From: JASHVB01 sp963762885
GTDB taxonomy: Bacteria > Pseudomonadota > Alphaproteobacteria > Acetobacterales > Acetobacteraceae
DNA: 64,000 nucleotides
Assembly (NCBI GenBank): GCA_963762885.1
Contig: CAVXNH010000052.1
Span: forward strand, 62,001 to 126,000
Reading direction: 5' to 3'
Both the position numbers and the translations under genes were made by a program. This document shows, piece by piece, positions 39,629 through 47,892 of the stretch. The notes beneath the pieces are model-generated. The model saw only the letters and a program-made list of their open reading frames with translations. It was not told where the DNA came from and ran no database searches. The number at the start of each line of letters is the position of its first letter. Within the stretch, counting starts at the first letter, position 1.

Positions 39629-40319
39629 GGCGTCCGTCAAGCGCAAGGGTCGCGCCAAGGCTGGGCGGACCGAGGATAGTAGGGAGCCGCCTATCCCTTG
39701 GGATGCAATATCCGTTCTGCATCGTCCGCCCACGTTGAGGTACCGTCAATTGGTCGCTGAGTTGGTCCGCGCCAACCAAGCGGAAGAGTTGGGAGACGAT
39801 AAGCTGTACGTGATTCTCAAGTGCGTCGTCAGTCTGGCGCACTTCCTCGATGATGATATTGCAATCCGCGGAGCCGGCCTCACTCGTCCTCTTGGGATAC
39901 TTGCGACGGCTTTGCGCGACTTAGGACAAGGAGCGCGCCCCCGACTGTTCTTCGGCAGGCCGAAGAAAAAGGGTGGTCGGCCGAAGGATGTCTCGTTTGA
40001 AGCTGCCCGTGGCTCGATCGCGGCGGCAGTTGCAGTGTTGATTGAGGGAGGCGAGTCCCGCACCGAAGCTGGCAAATACGTGGCGAATCAGGTGCGGCAA
40101 GCGCGGCTGACGATGCCGAATGGCAAACCGATCATGCCGGAACAAGTACTGCGGTGGCGCGACGAAATAGGTAGCACTGCCTCGGAGCTTGCGGAAAGCA
40201 CCTATCGGGATGTCTGCGCGAAATACGCCAAGGCTCCGCGTGACGCGATGGCAGACAAGGCGCGTCGGAGGCTGCTTGTCCAGGGATCGCTCATGGGTAT
40301 TTGGTCAATGGGATTCTGA
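39609..40319 (+). CDS. island paralogue family, copy 3 (unknown function, intact)
   Basis: A 236-residue diverged third member: RPPTLRYRQLVAELVRANQA, FLDDDIAIRGAGLTRPLGIL, ARPRLFFGRPKKKGGRPKD, AGKYVANQVRQARLTMPNGK, VLRWRDEIGS. It has no frameshift and shows the full family layout that copies 1 and 2 have lost. ATG 39609 is chosen because upstream codons are the copy-2 reading frame. The Arg/Lys-rich N-terminus might contact nucleic acid. Function unknown. Confidence 0.6.
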   Translation: MSASPPEASVKRKGRAKAGRTEDSREPPIPWDAISVLHRPPTLRYRQLVAELVRANQAEELGDDKLYVILKCVVSLAHFLDDDIAIRGAGLTRPLGILATALRDLGQGARPRLFFGRPKKKGGRPKDVSFEAARGSIAAAVAVLIEGGESRTEAGKYVANQVRQARLTMPNGKPIMPEQVLRWRDEIGSTASELAESTYRDVCAKYAKAPRDAMADKARRRLLVQGSLMGIWSMGF

Positions 40320-40395
40320 GAAACCCCCCCGTTTTTCCGGAATCCGAAAGCCGCTAAATCCCTCGGCATCCTGCAACACGCCGAGGGAAGCCTCC

Positions 40396-40608
40396 ATGAC
40401 AGACACCGACACCGCACCCGAGTACGGGCGCATCCCCGAAGCTATCAAGCGATATGGCTTATCCCGAAGCCGCCTATACCTTCTGGCGGGCGAGGGGGTA
40501 GTCCGGTTCATCAAGGTAGGCAACGCAACCTTGGTCGATCTGGGAACGGTGCGGGCCTATCTGGCGAGTTGCCCGTCCGCGACGATCCGGTCGCCGAAAG
40601 CGGCCTGA
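40396..40608 (+). CDS. small helix-turn-helix protein, excisionase-like
   Basis: A 70-residue protein, MTDTDTAPEYGRIPEAIKRYG followed by LSRSRLYLLAGEGVVRFIKVGNATLVDLGTV. This is the MerR/AlpA-like winged helix-turn-helix layout found in excisionases and small phage regulators. A strong GAGGGAAG site precedes ATG 40396. Placed directly before the replication genes, it may regulate them or direct excision with the integrase. Confidence 0.75.
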   Translation: MTDTDTAPEYGRIPEAIKRYGLSRSRLYLLAGEGVVRFIKVGNATLVDLGTVRAYLASCPSATIRSPKAA

Positions 40609-40649
40609 GCCGAACCGGCGCCGGTACGACAGGTTCGAGGGGCGACCGA

Positions 40650-40769
40650 ATGGCCCTGCATTCCGACATTGGACGCCCGGGGTTGGTGGAGCGGCGCGTC
40701 ACGACCACAGCCGCCGTTGCCGGACATATGGCAGTGGTCGCAGCCGGATTGCCGCTGGTTGTGGCATGA
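40650..40769 (+). CDS. 39-residue leader-like protein coupled to primase gene
   Basis: ATG 40650 follows GAGGGG by eight bases and the frame encodes MALHSDIGRPGLVERRVTTT, then a short hydrophobic stretch (AVAGHMAVVAAGLPLVVA). Its TGA overlaps the start of the next gene (ATGA at 40766). It may be a small membrane protein or just a coupling frame. Confidence 0.45.
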   Translation: MALHSDIGRPGLVERRVTTTAAVAGHMAVVAAGLPLVVA

Positions 40770-41992
40770 GCGCTCACGACACCGCCGGCCTGCCGCTGAC
40801 CATCTCCTGGTTCGACACAGCCGCCCCTGAGGGTCGTCCAGCACTTGGTGACCCCGAGCGCATGACCTGGGCCGCATTCTGCGGCGCGTTCTGGTGGCGG
40901 CGGGAGGGGGAGAAGGACGGTCCGAATTTCGTACCTAGCACCTTCACGCTGGAGCCGGACGGCCGCCACGTCCGCCGGGTGAAGCGGAGCCTACTCGCCC
41001 GCACTGCCGTCGCTTTGGATTGCGAGACGAACAAGGAGACACGCGAGGCTCCGCCATCGGTCGGCGACGCTGTTGCACGGATCAGCAGCGCTGGCTGGGC
41101 CGCCGTAATCTATACATCGCACAACCACCAACCCGGGGCACCGCGGTATCGGATCGTGTTGCCGCTGTCGGAGGAGATCGCACACACCCTCCCCGCGCCA
41201 GAGGTAATTGCGGATCGGCTCAAACTGCTGGGTGTGCTCGACCGGAGCAAGATCGGCGCTTGGTCGCTGTTCTACCTCCCCAGCGCGCCATACGGATGTC
41301 CGGACCACCACGAGACCGTGGTGATCGACGGCGATCCGATCGACGCGGCATGGATGCGCGGCTGCGCCGGCACCATCCTGGCGGAGCGCCAGGCCGAAAC
41401 AGATCGCATCGCAGCCGAAGCCAATGCGGAAGCTGCCGCGCGCAGGGAAGCCAAAATCGCCGCCGGCTTCGATCCTGACGACTCACTGATCGAAAAGCTG
41501 CGCTCACGGTTTGATCTGGCGAGCGTGCTGACCGGCCACGCCTACGATAAGAGCGGCACCACCAAGAGCGGCACGAAGTACCGGCACCCGAACTCTAGTT
41601 CCGGCTCCTATGGCGCCGATATCAAAGTCTTCGGCGGCATAGAGCGGGTGTTCAGCCACAACGGCACGGACCCACTGCATGCCGATAACCTTCCGGCGTG
41701 GTGCGATGGTGTCACCGCCCTCGATGTCATCGACGTGGTGACGATCCTCGAATTCGGTAGCGATCGGCGAAAGGCACTTGCCGCGCTGGCTGAGCGGTTC
41801 GGCCTGACGAAAGCCGAGGAACGGAAAACCTTGGCGCGGCTGCTGTTCCGCATGATCCGGCGACAGGCCGCGCAGGAGGAGATCCAGTCCGCAGCGTTTG
41901 CCGAGGGGATGCGGTTGGGGCTGTCCCGCGATGAGGTTTGCCGCGTCGCGCAATGGGTGGCGAACCAGCGCACCAGCAGGGAGGCCGCGTGA
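40766..41992 (+). CDS. primase-like replication protein
   Basis: A 408-residue protein. The N-terminal half (TAVALDCETNKETREAPPSV, YTSHNHQPGAPRYRIVLPLS) has the signature of plasmid and phage archaeo-eukaryotic-type primases, with the acidic DCE and the histidine-rich YTSHNH/RYRIV motif. The C-terminal part (LIEKLRSRFDLASVLTGHAYD) resembles primase-associated zinc-binding-like regions but lacks clear Cys pairs. It overlaps the RepA-like gene by one base, so the two form an operon. It likely primes replication of the excised element. Confidence 0.7.
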   Translation: MSAHDTAGLPLTISWFDTAAPEGRPALGDPERMTWAAFCGAFWWRREGEKDGPNFVPSTFTLEPDGRHVRRVKRSLLARTAVALDCETNKETREAPPSVGDAVARISSAGWAAVIYTSHNHQPGAPRYRIVLPLSEEIAHTLPAPEVIADRLKLLGVLDRSKIGAWSLFYLPSAPYGCPDHHETVVIDGDPIDAAWMRGCAGTILAERQAETDRIAAEANAEAAARREAKIAAGFDPDDSLIEKLRSRFDLASVLTGHAYDKSGTTKSGTKYRHPNSSSGSYGADIKVFGGIERVFSHNGTDPLHADNLPAWCDGVTALDVIDVVTILEFGSDRRKALAALAERFGLTKAEERKTLARLLFRMIRRQAAQEEIQSAAFAEGMRLGLSRDEVCRVAQWVANQRTSREAA

Positions 41993-43125
41993 TGGACGGC
42001 TTTCCCAATCTGGCCAGCAACAAAAAACAAGAGCGGAAGACATCAGATATTCAGTTCCGCGTCGTCAACCCAGTTGACCTCACTGGTAGGCCGGTCCCGC
42101 CGCGCGAATGGATTGTGGAGGACTGGCTGCCGATCGGGTGCGTCACCGCCGATTATGGCGATGGCGGCAGGGGGAAGACCCTACTCGCACAGCAGCTTAT
42201 GACCTCCACGGCGCTGCCCGATGGGCTGTGGTGCGGCCGTCAAGTCATGTCTTGCAAGTCGCTCGGCTACTTCTGCGAGGACGACGAAGACGAACTGCAC
42301 CGGCGGCAAGCCGCGATCTGCGCCGCCTATGGTGTCAGCATCGCCGACCTTGGCGCGATGCGTTGGGTATCAGGCGTCGGCCAGGATAACGACCTTATGA
42401 AATTCGACTTCGAGGGTGCCTTCACGACGCCGCTGTATGACAAGATCAAGAACGCCACGATGGCGCACGACGCTCGACTGATCGTGCTCGATACTGCGGC
42501 TGACGTGTTCGGCGGCAATGAGAACGACCGCCACCAAGTGCGCCGCTTCATCGGGCAATTGAACCAACTGGCGATCGACATCAAGGGCGCGGTGCTGCTG
42601 AACGCGCATCCGAGCCGGGACGAACTCAAGACGGGCAACCTCGACGGGGGCAGCACCGCCTGGAACAATTCCGTCCGGTCCCGATGGTCGCTGGCGCGGC
42701 CCGCTGCGGAAGAGGGTGCTGAGCCGGACGTTGACGCCCGCATCCTGACCCGGCGCAAAGCCAACTATGCCGCTATTGGCGAGGACATCAGGCTGCAATG
42801 GCGGGCCGGTGTGCTGGTGCCGCAGCATGTCGCCGCAGGTGGTGGGGCACCAGCCCGCGCGGCTGCCGCGGAACTGTTCCTTATCCTGCTCGACCGCTGC
42901 ATGGAGCAAAACCAGTCCGTCTCTCAATCCTCACACGCAGGCAACTATGCCCCAAAGGTTTTCGGAGGCCGCCCTGATCGTGGCGGCTACACGCGGAAGG
43001 AATTCGAGGCCGCGATGAGCGTTCTGTTCGCCACCAAGCGTATCCGGGTGGCGGAGTACGGTCGCCCCGGCCACCTCCGCAACCGCATCGAACGGGAACC
43101 GTCTCCGGCGGGGCTAGAGTGCTGA
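41992..43125 (+). CDS. RepA-like AAA ATPase/helicase
   Basis: A 377-residue RecA-fold ATPase of the RepA (AAA_25) kind used by plasmids and integrative elements as a replicative helicase. It has a Walker A-like GDGGRGKTLLAQQLM (about residues 60-74), Walker B RLIVLDTAADVFGG, and sensor-like AVLLNAHPSRDE. A C-terminal winged-helix-like region (RGGYTRKEFEAAMSVLFATK) may bind DNA. The start ATG 41992 shares one base with the primase stop. A set of direct repeats follows immediately, consistent with an origin. Confidence 0.78.
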   Translation: MDGFPNLASNKKQERKTSDIQFRVVNPVDLTGRPVPPREWIVEDWLPIGCVTADYGDGGRGKTLLAQQLMTSTALPDGLWCGRQVMSCKSLGYFCEDDEDELHRRQAAICAAYGVSIADLGAMRWVSGVGQDNDLMKFDFEGAFTTPLYDKIKNATMAHDARLIVLDTAADVFGGNENDRHQVRRFIGQLNQLAIDIKGAVLLNAHPSRDELKTGNLDGGSTAWNNSVRSRWSLARPAAEEGAEPDVDARILTRRKANYAAIGEDIRLQWRAGVLVPQHVAAGGGAPARAAAAELFLILLDRCMEQNQSVSQSSHAGNYAPKVFGGRPDRGGYTRKEFEAAMSVLFATKRIRVAEYGRPGHLRNRIEREPSPAGLEC

Positions 43126-43266
43126 TGCCCCGGTTTTCGTTCCTGCCCCGGTTCATCCTAACGCATTGGAATCATTGGCGCCCCGGTTCTGCCCTGGTGT
43201 TCTGCCCCGGTTCGCCCCGGTTCGCGCAAAGCCGCCCTATCCCATTGCCCTGGTTCTGCCCGGGTT
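43126..43266. repeat. iteron-like direct repeats, candidate replication origin
   Basis: GCCCCGGTT occurs exactly at 43127, 43145, 43180, 43204 and 43214, with near copies GCCCTGGTG (43191), GCCCTGGTT (about 43247) and GCCCGGGTT (about 43258), all in the same orientation. They start right at the end of the RepA-like gene. The rest of the gap to 43466 is G/C-rich with short inverted repeats (GCGCAAATGCGC) and no gene. Iterons next to a replication operon suggest an origin for the excised circle. Confidence 0.6.
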
Positions 43267-43466
43267 TGCCCTGCCTCGCCCCCCATACCCCCTATGCGCA
43301 GGGCGCCCGCTTTAGAGCGGTGCGCCCCCGCAATGACAGGGGACTGCGAGGGCGCTGCGAGTGCGCAAATGCGCGTCCGGTCCACAGGGCGCCCTTGCAG
43401 CGATGCCCCTGGATCAGAACGTTCCCCCCCGCGGAGGCAGTTGTTGCGTGCGAAGTCGCTGGCAGC

Positions 43467-43922
43467 ATGACTGGTACGGCTGAAAATGCAGCCCGAAAGC
43501 AGCGGGGGCGGCCGTTCCGACGCGGCGTGTCCGGCAACCCGGCTGGCAAGCCCGCTGGCACGCGCCACCGTGTCACGCTCTTGGCCGAGCAACTGATGGA
43601 GGATGACGCCGCGGACGTAGTGCGGGCCGTTCTGACCGCGGCGAAGGGCGGTGACATGGTTGCGGCCCGCCTGGTCATGGATCGCATCGTGCCGCCCCGC
43701 CGGGGCCGCCCTGTGGCGTTCGCGCTGCCGGCCGTGCAAACGGTTGCGGACCTCCCGGCCGCCCTGGGGGCTGTTGTGGCGGGCGTGGCGTGCGGGGTTC
43801 TGACGCCCGAGGAAGGCGCGGCGGTTGCTTCCGTGCTGGAGACGCAGCGCCGCGCGATTGAGACAACCGAGCTTGAGGCGCGGATCGCAGTCTTGGAACA
43901 AAGGGAAGAGAAGCGCCAATGA
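43467..43922 (+). CDS. DUF5681 domain protein
   Basis: A 151-residue protein carrying the DUF5681 signature: RGRPFRRGVSGNPAGKPAGT, VVRAVLTAAKGGDMVAARLV and DRIVPPRRGRPV. The family is common in alphaproteobacterial prophages and islands; its role is not established. A coiled-coil-like C-terminus (TQRRAIETTELEARIAVLEQ) follows. The frame is open upstream to 43119 but ATG 43467 begins the conserved part. It heads a chain of six genes with overlapping stop/start codons. Confidence 0.8.
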   Translation: MTGTAENAARKQRGRPFRRGVSGNPAGKPAGTRHRVTLLAEQLMEDDAADVVRAVLTAAKGGDMVAARLVMDRIVPPRRGRPVAFALPAVQTVADLPAALGAVVAGVACGVLTPEEGAAVASVLETQRRAIETTELEARIAVLEQREEKRQ

Positions 43923-44125
43923 CCAGGGCGAGCTTACGGACTCGGGTTGCGAAGCTGGAAGGCGCGGCGCAGGTGACGGTGACGCTTGAGGAACTGTTGC
44001 ACATGCTAGACCGGGGCGAGACTTTTGACGATCCAGATTTTGTTCGTCGCCTTGTGGCATCACCAATCGTGCGTGTTCTCGATGATCTGAGCGCGAGACT
44101 GAACGATGAAGAGCCAGAGCAATGA
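43919..44125 (+). CDS. small hypothetical protein in overlapping chain
   Basis: A 68-residue protein, MTRASLRTRVAKLEG at the start, then VTLEELLHMLDRGETFDDPD. ATGA overlaps with both its upstream and downstream neighbours. The short coiled-coil start RVAKLE is shared with the next two genes (KRLTALER, RVVRLEKK), so these may be related small proteins. Function unknown. Confidence 0.6.
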   Translation: MTRASLRTRVAKLEGAAQVTVTLEELLHMLDRGETFDDPDFVRRLVASPIVRVLDDLSARLNDEEPEQ

Positions 44126-44376
44126 GAGTCCTGGAAAAACGCCTGACGGCGCTGGAGCGGCGCAATGGCGCGAGAGAGGCACATTACTACTTCCTGCCCT
44201 TCGACTTGAGCGAGGCGGAGCAAGCCGAGTGGCACGAGACGCATACGTCACCCGCTGCGCGCGCTGCCGCAGGCATCCCGCCGAACGCGCAGATCATCGT
44301 GGTCACTTGGTATGGGTCGATGGCCGACACCCCATCGGCACGGCACGCTCCCGGAGGGGCTATCACCAATGGCTGA
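44122..44376 (+). CDS. small hypothetical protein in overlapping chain
   Basis: An 84-residue protein beginning MRVLEKRLTALERRNGA, then LSEAEQAEWHE. It starts inside the stop of the gene before (ATGA) and ends seven bases after the next gene starts. It resembles other short LEKRLxALE proteins of alphaproteobacterial elements. Function unknown. Confidence 0.6.
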   Translation: MRVLEKRLTALERRNGAREAHYYFLPFDLSEAEQAEWHETHTSPAARAAAGIPPNAQIIVVTWYGSMADTPSARHAPGGAITNG

Positions 44377-44645
44377 CCGACGAATGCTGGGCCGTGTCGT
44401 GAGGTTGGAAAAGAAGCAGTCGCCATTCCCCTGGCACCTGCCGGTCGCACGTTGGACGGATGAGCAGCTTCCAGGCGGTCGCGCAACTCGGCACGTTGGA
44501 AAACCTGACCGATGACCAGCTTGCGGTGCTCGTAGCCGGGGCGGATGACGGCGGGTGCGAGCACCCAATCGGTTGCGGCAGCCCACCCACAACGCCATCT
44601 GCCGCGGCGTGTGTCGTCTCTGGGGGCTTGGGGAACGTGCAATGA
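44369..44645 (+). pseudogene. small hypothetical protein, probable frameshift
   Basis: The first frame gives MADRRMLGRVVRLEKKQSPF and WTDEQLPGG, then departs. The next frame reads QAVAQLGTLENLTDDQLAVLVAG and ends at 44645, overlapping the next start by ATGA. The conserved DEQL-type ending and the coupling argue that the two are one gene with a slip near 44465. Function unknown. Confidence 0.5.
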
Positions 44646-45293
44646 CAAAGGAGACGGCACCAAAGGTGGGCACCGAATTGGCCAAGCCCTATGAGCCGAA
44701 ACCCGCGGAGCGCACCCGGTTTGGCGGCGTTTTTCGACCGCGAGAAAAAGAGGACCCCTGCGCCACGGATCAAGCTGACCGAGAAGAATGGGACGATTGA
44801 GGCGTCGGCGGATCACCCGATGCGATCACTCGGGACGGCGCTTATCATGCACGCGCTCGGCACGCCGGATAACGATTTCTTCGACGGACTGCTCGGCCAG
44901 TTGGTCAATATCGGCGCGCAGGGGACAAAGCCCGATGAACGCGGGCTGAATTTCATGCTCGCGGTAATCAAGGCTATCGAGCCGAAGGACGAGGTGGAGT
45001 CGATGCTCGCCGCACAAATGGCTACGGTGCACATGGCAACTATGACGTTTGCCCACCGCCTCGACCGTGTGGACAACATTTCGCAGCAAGACAGCGCGGT
45101 CAACACCCTCAACAAGTTGGCGCGGACCTTCGCGGTGCAGATGGAGGCTTTGAAGCGCTACCGGACCGGGGGGGAGCAGCGGGTGACGGTGCACCACGTC
45201 ACGGTAAACGAAGGCGGGCGGGCGATTGTTGGGGCGGTGTCGCCGACAGCAGGCGGGACCGGGGGGACTGGAAATCGGGAGCCAGCCCCATGA
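44642..45293 (+). pseudogene. conserved island protein, frameshifted near its start
   Basis: ATG 44642 gives MTKETAPKVGTELAKPYEPK and PAERT. After a slip near 44715 the main frame continues LAAFFDREKKRTPAPRIKLT, then MHALGTPDNDFFDGLLGQL, QMATVHMATMTFAHRLDRV, QQDSAVNTLNKLARTFAVQM and ALKRYRTGGEQRVTVHHVTV. The second half is conserved in many alphaproteobacterial elements, always next to a gene like the following one. Function unknown; soluble and helical. Confidence 0.65.
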
Positions 45294-45550
45294 AAGGCAC
45301 CCTCCCCATGCACCGCAGCCCGCGCTGCACCGCTACGTCGAAGCGGACGCGCCAGCCGTGCCAGGCCCCGGCCGTCACCGGCTGGACGGTCTGCCGGTTC
45401 CACGGCGCGCATGGCGGCGGCCCGAGGGGCGAGCGCAATGGAGCCTACAGGCACGGGCTGCACACGGCCGAGGCGGTGGCGGAGCGGCGTGCCGTGGCGG
45501 CGCTGCTGCGGCGGGCGCGGGCGGGGATGAGTTCGCTGGGGAACGATTGA
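45290..45550 (+). CDS. small HGGG/NG/HG-motif protein
   Basis: An 86-residue protein of a recognisable family. CTATSKRTRQPCQAPAV, then CRFHGAHGGGPRGERNGAYR and HGLHTAEAVAERRAV. The Cys and His placing (C, C, CRFHG) suggests a small zinc-binding fold. It overlaps the upstream gene by ATGA and ends the six-gene chain. Such pairs are frequent in integrative elements; role unknown. Confidence 0.7.
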   Translation: MKGTLPMHRSPRCTATSKRTRQPCQAPAVTGWTVCRFHGAHGGGPRGERNGAYRHGLHTAEAVAERRAVAALLRRARAGMSSLGND

Positions 45551-45789
45551 CCGGGCACCGTCTCAGACGGCCGATCCAAACTTCCGCGCGTTTGCCAATA
45601 GCGCACTACGCACGGTGCTTGGGCGTAATGCGACGGTGATGTTGGCGTTGCTGTGGCCGACCCTTCGTGGCAATTTGCGATTGAGTGTCATTCCGCACGC
45701 AGTGGCAAGAGTGGCTCGTGCGGCACTAAGCATCACCTCGCGTCGGTAACTACGTGCATCCGCCTGCGCCACAGCAAGGAATCACTCCG

Positions 45790-46774
45790 TTGGCTCATAA
45801 CCTATTTGGCAACCGTATGGCGTTTGTCGGCCCGGTCCCCTGGCACCGCCTTGGCAGAGCATCCCCCCAACGCCACAAGCGGAGTGATGTTGCAAGCGGC
45901 GAACCTGAATTGGACGGTCGAAAAAGTGCCTGCGTCCGGGGCACGGATCGTCAAGCATCGCCATGGAAAGGATATCTATGATCGGTTATTCATCGAGCGG
46001 GAGTGCGTGAAGGAAGAACGTGTGCGGCCGGTTCTGGGAGTTGTCGGGGCACAATATGAATTGCTGCAAAACGACGAGGCATTTGCGTTCTTCGATCCGT
46101 TTCTTGAACCCGGCCACGCGCGATACGAGACGGCCGGCGCGCTGGGTAACGGGGAGCGGGTCTGGGTTCAGGTCCGTGTCGGCGATCCTATTATCGTCAA
46201 GGACGACGATCTGGTGGACAAGTTCATCCTGTTGTCCAACTCGCACGACGGACGTGGCGCGTTATCGTTGCGGTTCACCCCGACCCGGGTTGTTTGCCAG
46301 AACACGCTGAACCTGGCGTTGGAGGGCGGGGAGCATGTCGTCAACCTGCGGCACAGCCAGCATATGCGCGACCGCCTTGCCGATCAGCAGGTGGAATATC
46401 TTCTGCGAGTGGTTGGCGACACGTTCAACCGGGCGGCTGAACAGTTCAAAAAACTCGCGAACACGGGGGCAACGGCCGACCGGCGAAGTAAGTTCCTCAC
46501 CGCGCTATTTCCCAGGACCAAAGAGCAAGAGAAGAGGGACGAAATGCCACGGTGGTGGAACGCAATCGACGAAATTTTGGACAACCTCGCAGTCACCCCT
46601 GCGGCAACCCGCGGCACGATGTGGGGCCTCTACAACGCCGTAACTCGTGCGGAGGATTATCGCAAGACGACGGAGGCTATGCCGGACTCTCGACTTGAAC
46701 GCGTCTGGTTCGGACGTGGCGCCGAGAAAAAGATTAAAGCGCTGGAGACGGCAGTTGGGCTGTGTGACGCCTGA
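45790..46774 (+). pseudogene. DUF932 phage/plasmid-like protein, frameshifted near its start
   Basis: TTG 45790 (AAGGA eight bases upstream) begins LAHNLFGNRMAFVGPVPWHR, the family-typical start. A slip near 45855 (before six C bases) moves to AEHPPNATSGVMLQAANLNW and the rest: ERVWVQVRVGDPIIVKDDDL, DKFILLSNSHDGRGALSLRF, TPTRVVCQNTLNLAL. DUF932 proteins (YeeR/TIGR03299) are common in plasmids and prophages and are suspected of a role in DNA transactions, not proven. Restored length is about 328 residues. Confidence 0.8.
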
Positions 46775-46931
46775 TCGCCCACCTTGGTCCGCAAGGGGCT
46801 CATAGAGGTATCCATCCCCCTGGCGGCGATCAACAAGGACCGCGCGAGGGAGGGTCGATCCCCTTGGCCGCGTAGCGGGTGGGGGGCTGCGGGCCTGTGG
46901 GTGGGCATTTCCATGCGAGCAGTGGCCTGAG

Positions 46932-47630
46932 TTAGTGATTCGATCCCGAGCCGCTACTGACACGCTGCTCGGTAAGCACGCGGTGCAGTGCATCCAGCGA
47001 TATCTTCCTGTCGTGCTGCGTCTCCAGCACAGCCTGGATCGCACGGAGGGTGGCGCCGTCTGCCCGCAGGGTGCGAGCGTGGGATATCAGCGCCTGCTCC
47101 GCTGCGTCAGGCACAAGCGCGCCATCCTCGCCAACCCGGAAGCCGAAAGGAACGATGCCGCCGAGATAGCGGTTGCGCTGGCGCTGGTCCCGCTTCACCT
47201 GTGTCACCCGCTCGCGGATGCGGTCCCGCTCGGCTTCGGCGACCGCGGACAGGATGGTGAAGACCAACTTGCTGATCCCGTTCCCCGTCACGTCCCCGCC
47301 CAGGTCGATCATGTGCAGGCTGACCTTGCGTGCCTTCAGCTTGGCAAGCACGTCCAACGCGTCCAGGGCGGACCGGAACATACGATCCAGCTTCGGCGTG
47401 ATCAGCACGTCCCCCGCCTTAAGCACCGTCAGCAACGCGGTCCCTTCCGGCCGCTCTGAAAGCGGCACGGAGCCGGACACCCCCCGTTCAATGAACATGC
47501 GGTCCACGGTCAGGCCGAGCATGAGTGCGTAGCCGGCGACGGTCCGCTGCTGCACGTCGAGACTCTCGCCTTCTTCGGCCTGCCGGGAGGTGCTGACCCG
47601 TGAATATCCGTAAACTGCCATTGTGGTCAC
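46932..47630 (-). CDS. serine recombinase, resolvase/invertase family
   Basis: A 232-residue recombinase. The catalytic serine is in YGYSRVSTSRQAEEG (residue 10 or so). LDRMFRSALDALDVL carries the catalytic Arg region and the E helix AVAEAERDRIRERVTQVKR is clear. A C-terminal helix-turn-helix (TLRAIQAVLETQHDRKISLD) follows. GTG 47630 or ATG 47621 are both possible starts. It is divergent from the defence operon and probably acts at sites in the gap between them, or belongs to an earlier mobile unit that brought the operon. Confidence 0.85.
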   Translation of the reverse strand: MTTMAVYGYSRVSTSRQAEEGESLDVQQRTVAGYALMLGLTVDRMFIERGVSGSVPLSERPEGTALLTVLKAGDVLITPKLDRMFRSALDALDVLAKLKARKVSLHMIDLGGDVTGNGISKLVFTILSAVAEAERDRIRERVTQVKRDQRQRNRYLGGIVPFGFRVGEDGALVPDAAEQALISHARTLRADGATLRAIQAVLETQHDRKISLDALHRVLTEQRVSSGSGSNH

Positions 47631-47668
47631 CCGTTCGCTTGTCCGCTTGCGGATGCACAGCTACTCTT

Positions 47669-47692
47669 GTTCGCCTGCTACAGCAAGCGAAC
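47669..47692. promoter_or_regulatory. inverted repeat in divergent promoter region
   Basis: GTTCGC and GCGAAC frame 12 bp in the gap between the serine recombinase and the DUF499 ATPase gene. Related pieces (CGTTCGCTTGTCCG at about 47632 and CGAACGATTTGTCCG at about 47688) lie alongside. It could be an operator or a resolvase crossover site. Confidence 0.35.
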
Positions 47693-47892
47693 GATTTGTC
47701 CGTTACCCTGATTTTCGGGAGGGGGTCATTGGGTGCCAAGCTTGGTGTACCGTCCCGGTCGGGCATCGGCTGGACCGTCTGCCCCTTTCGTGGTGTTCTG
47801 GGCACACAAACCAGAGTGTGCGCAGCGGGCGATTTGGAAGCGCCGCCGGACATCCAAACCAACGATGCAAGGCGTATCGGGGAGACGGTTCT

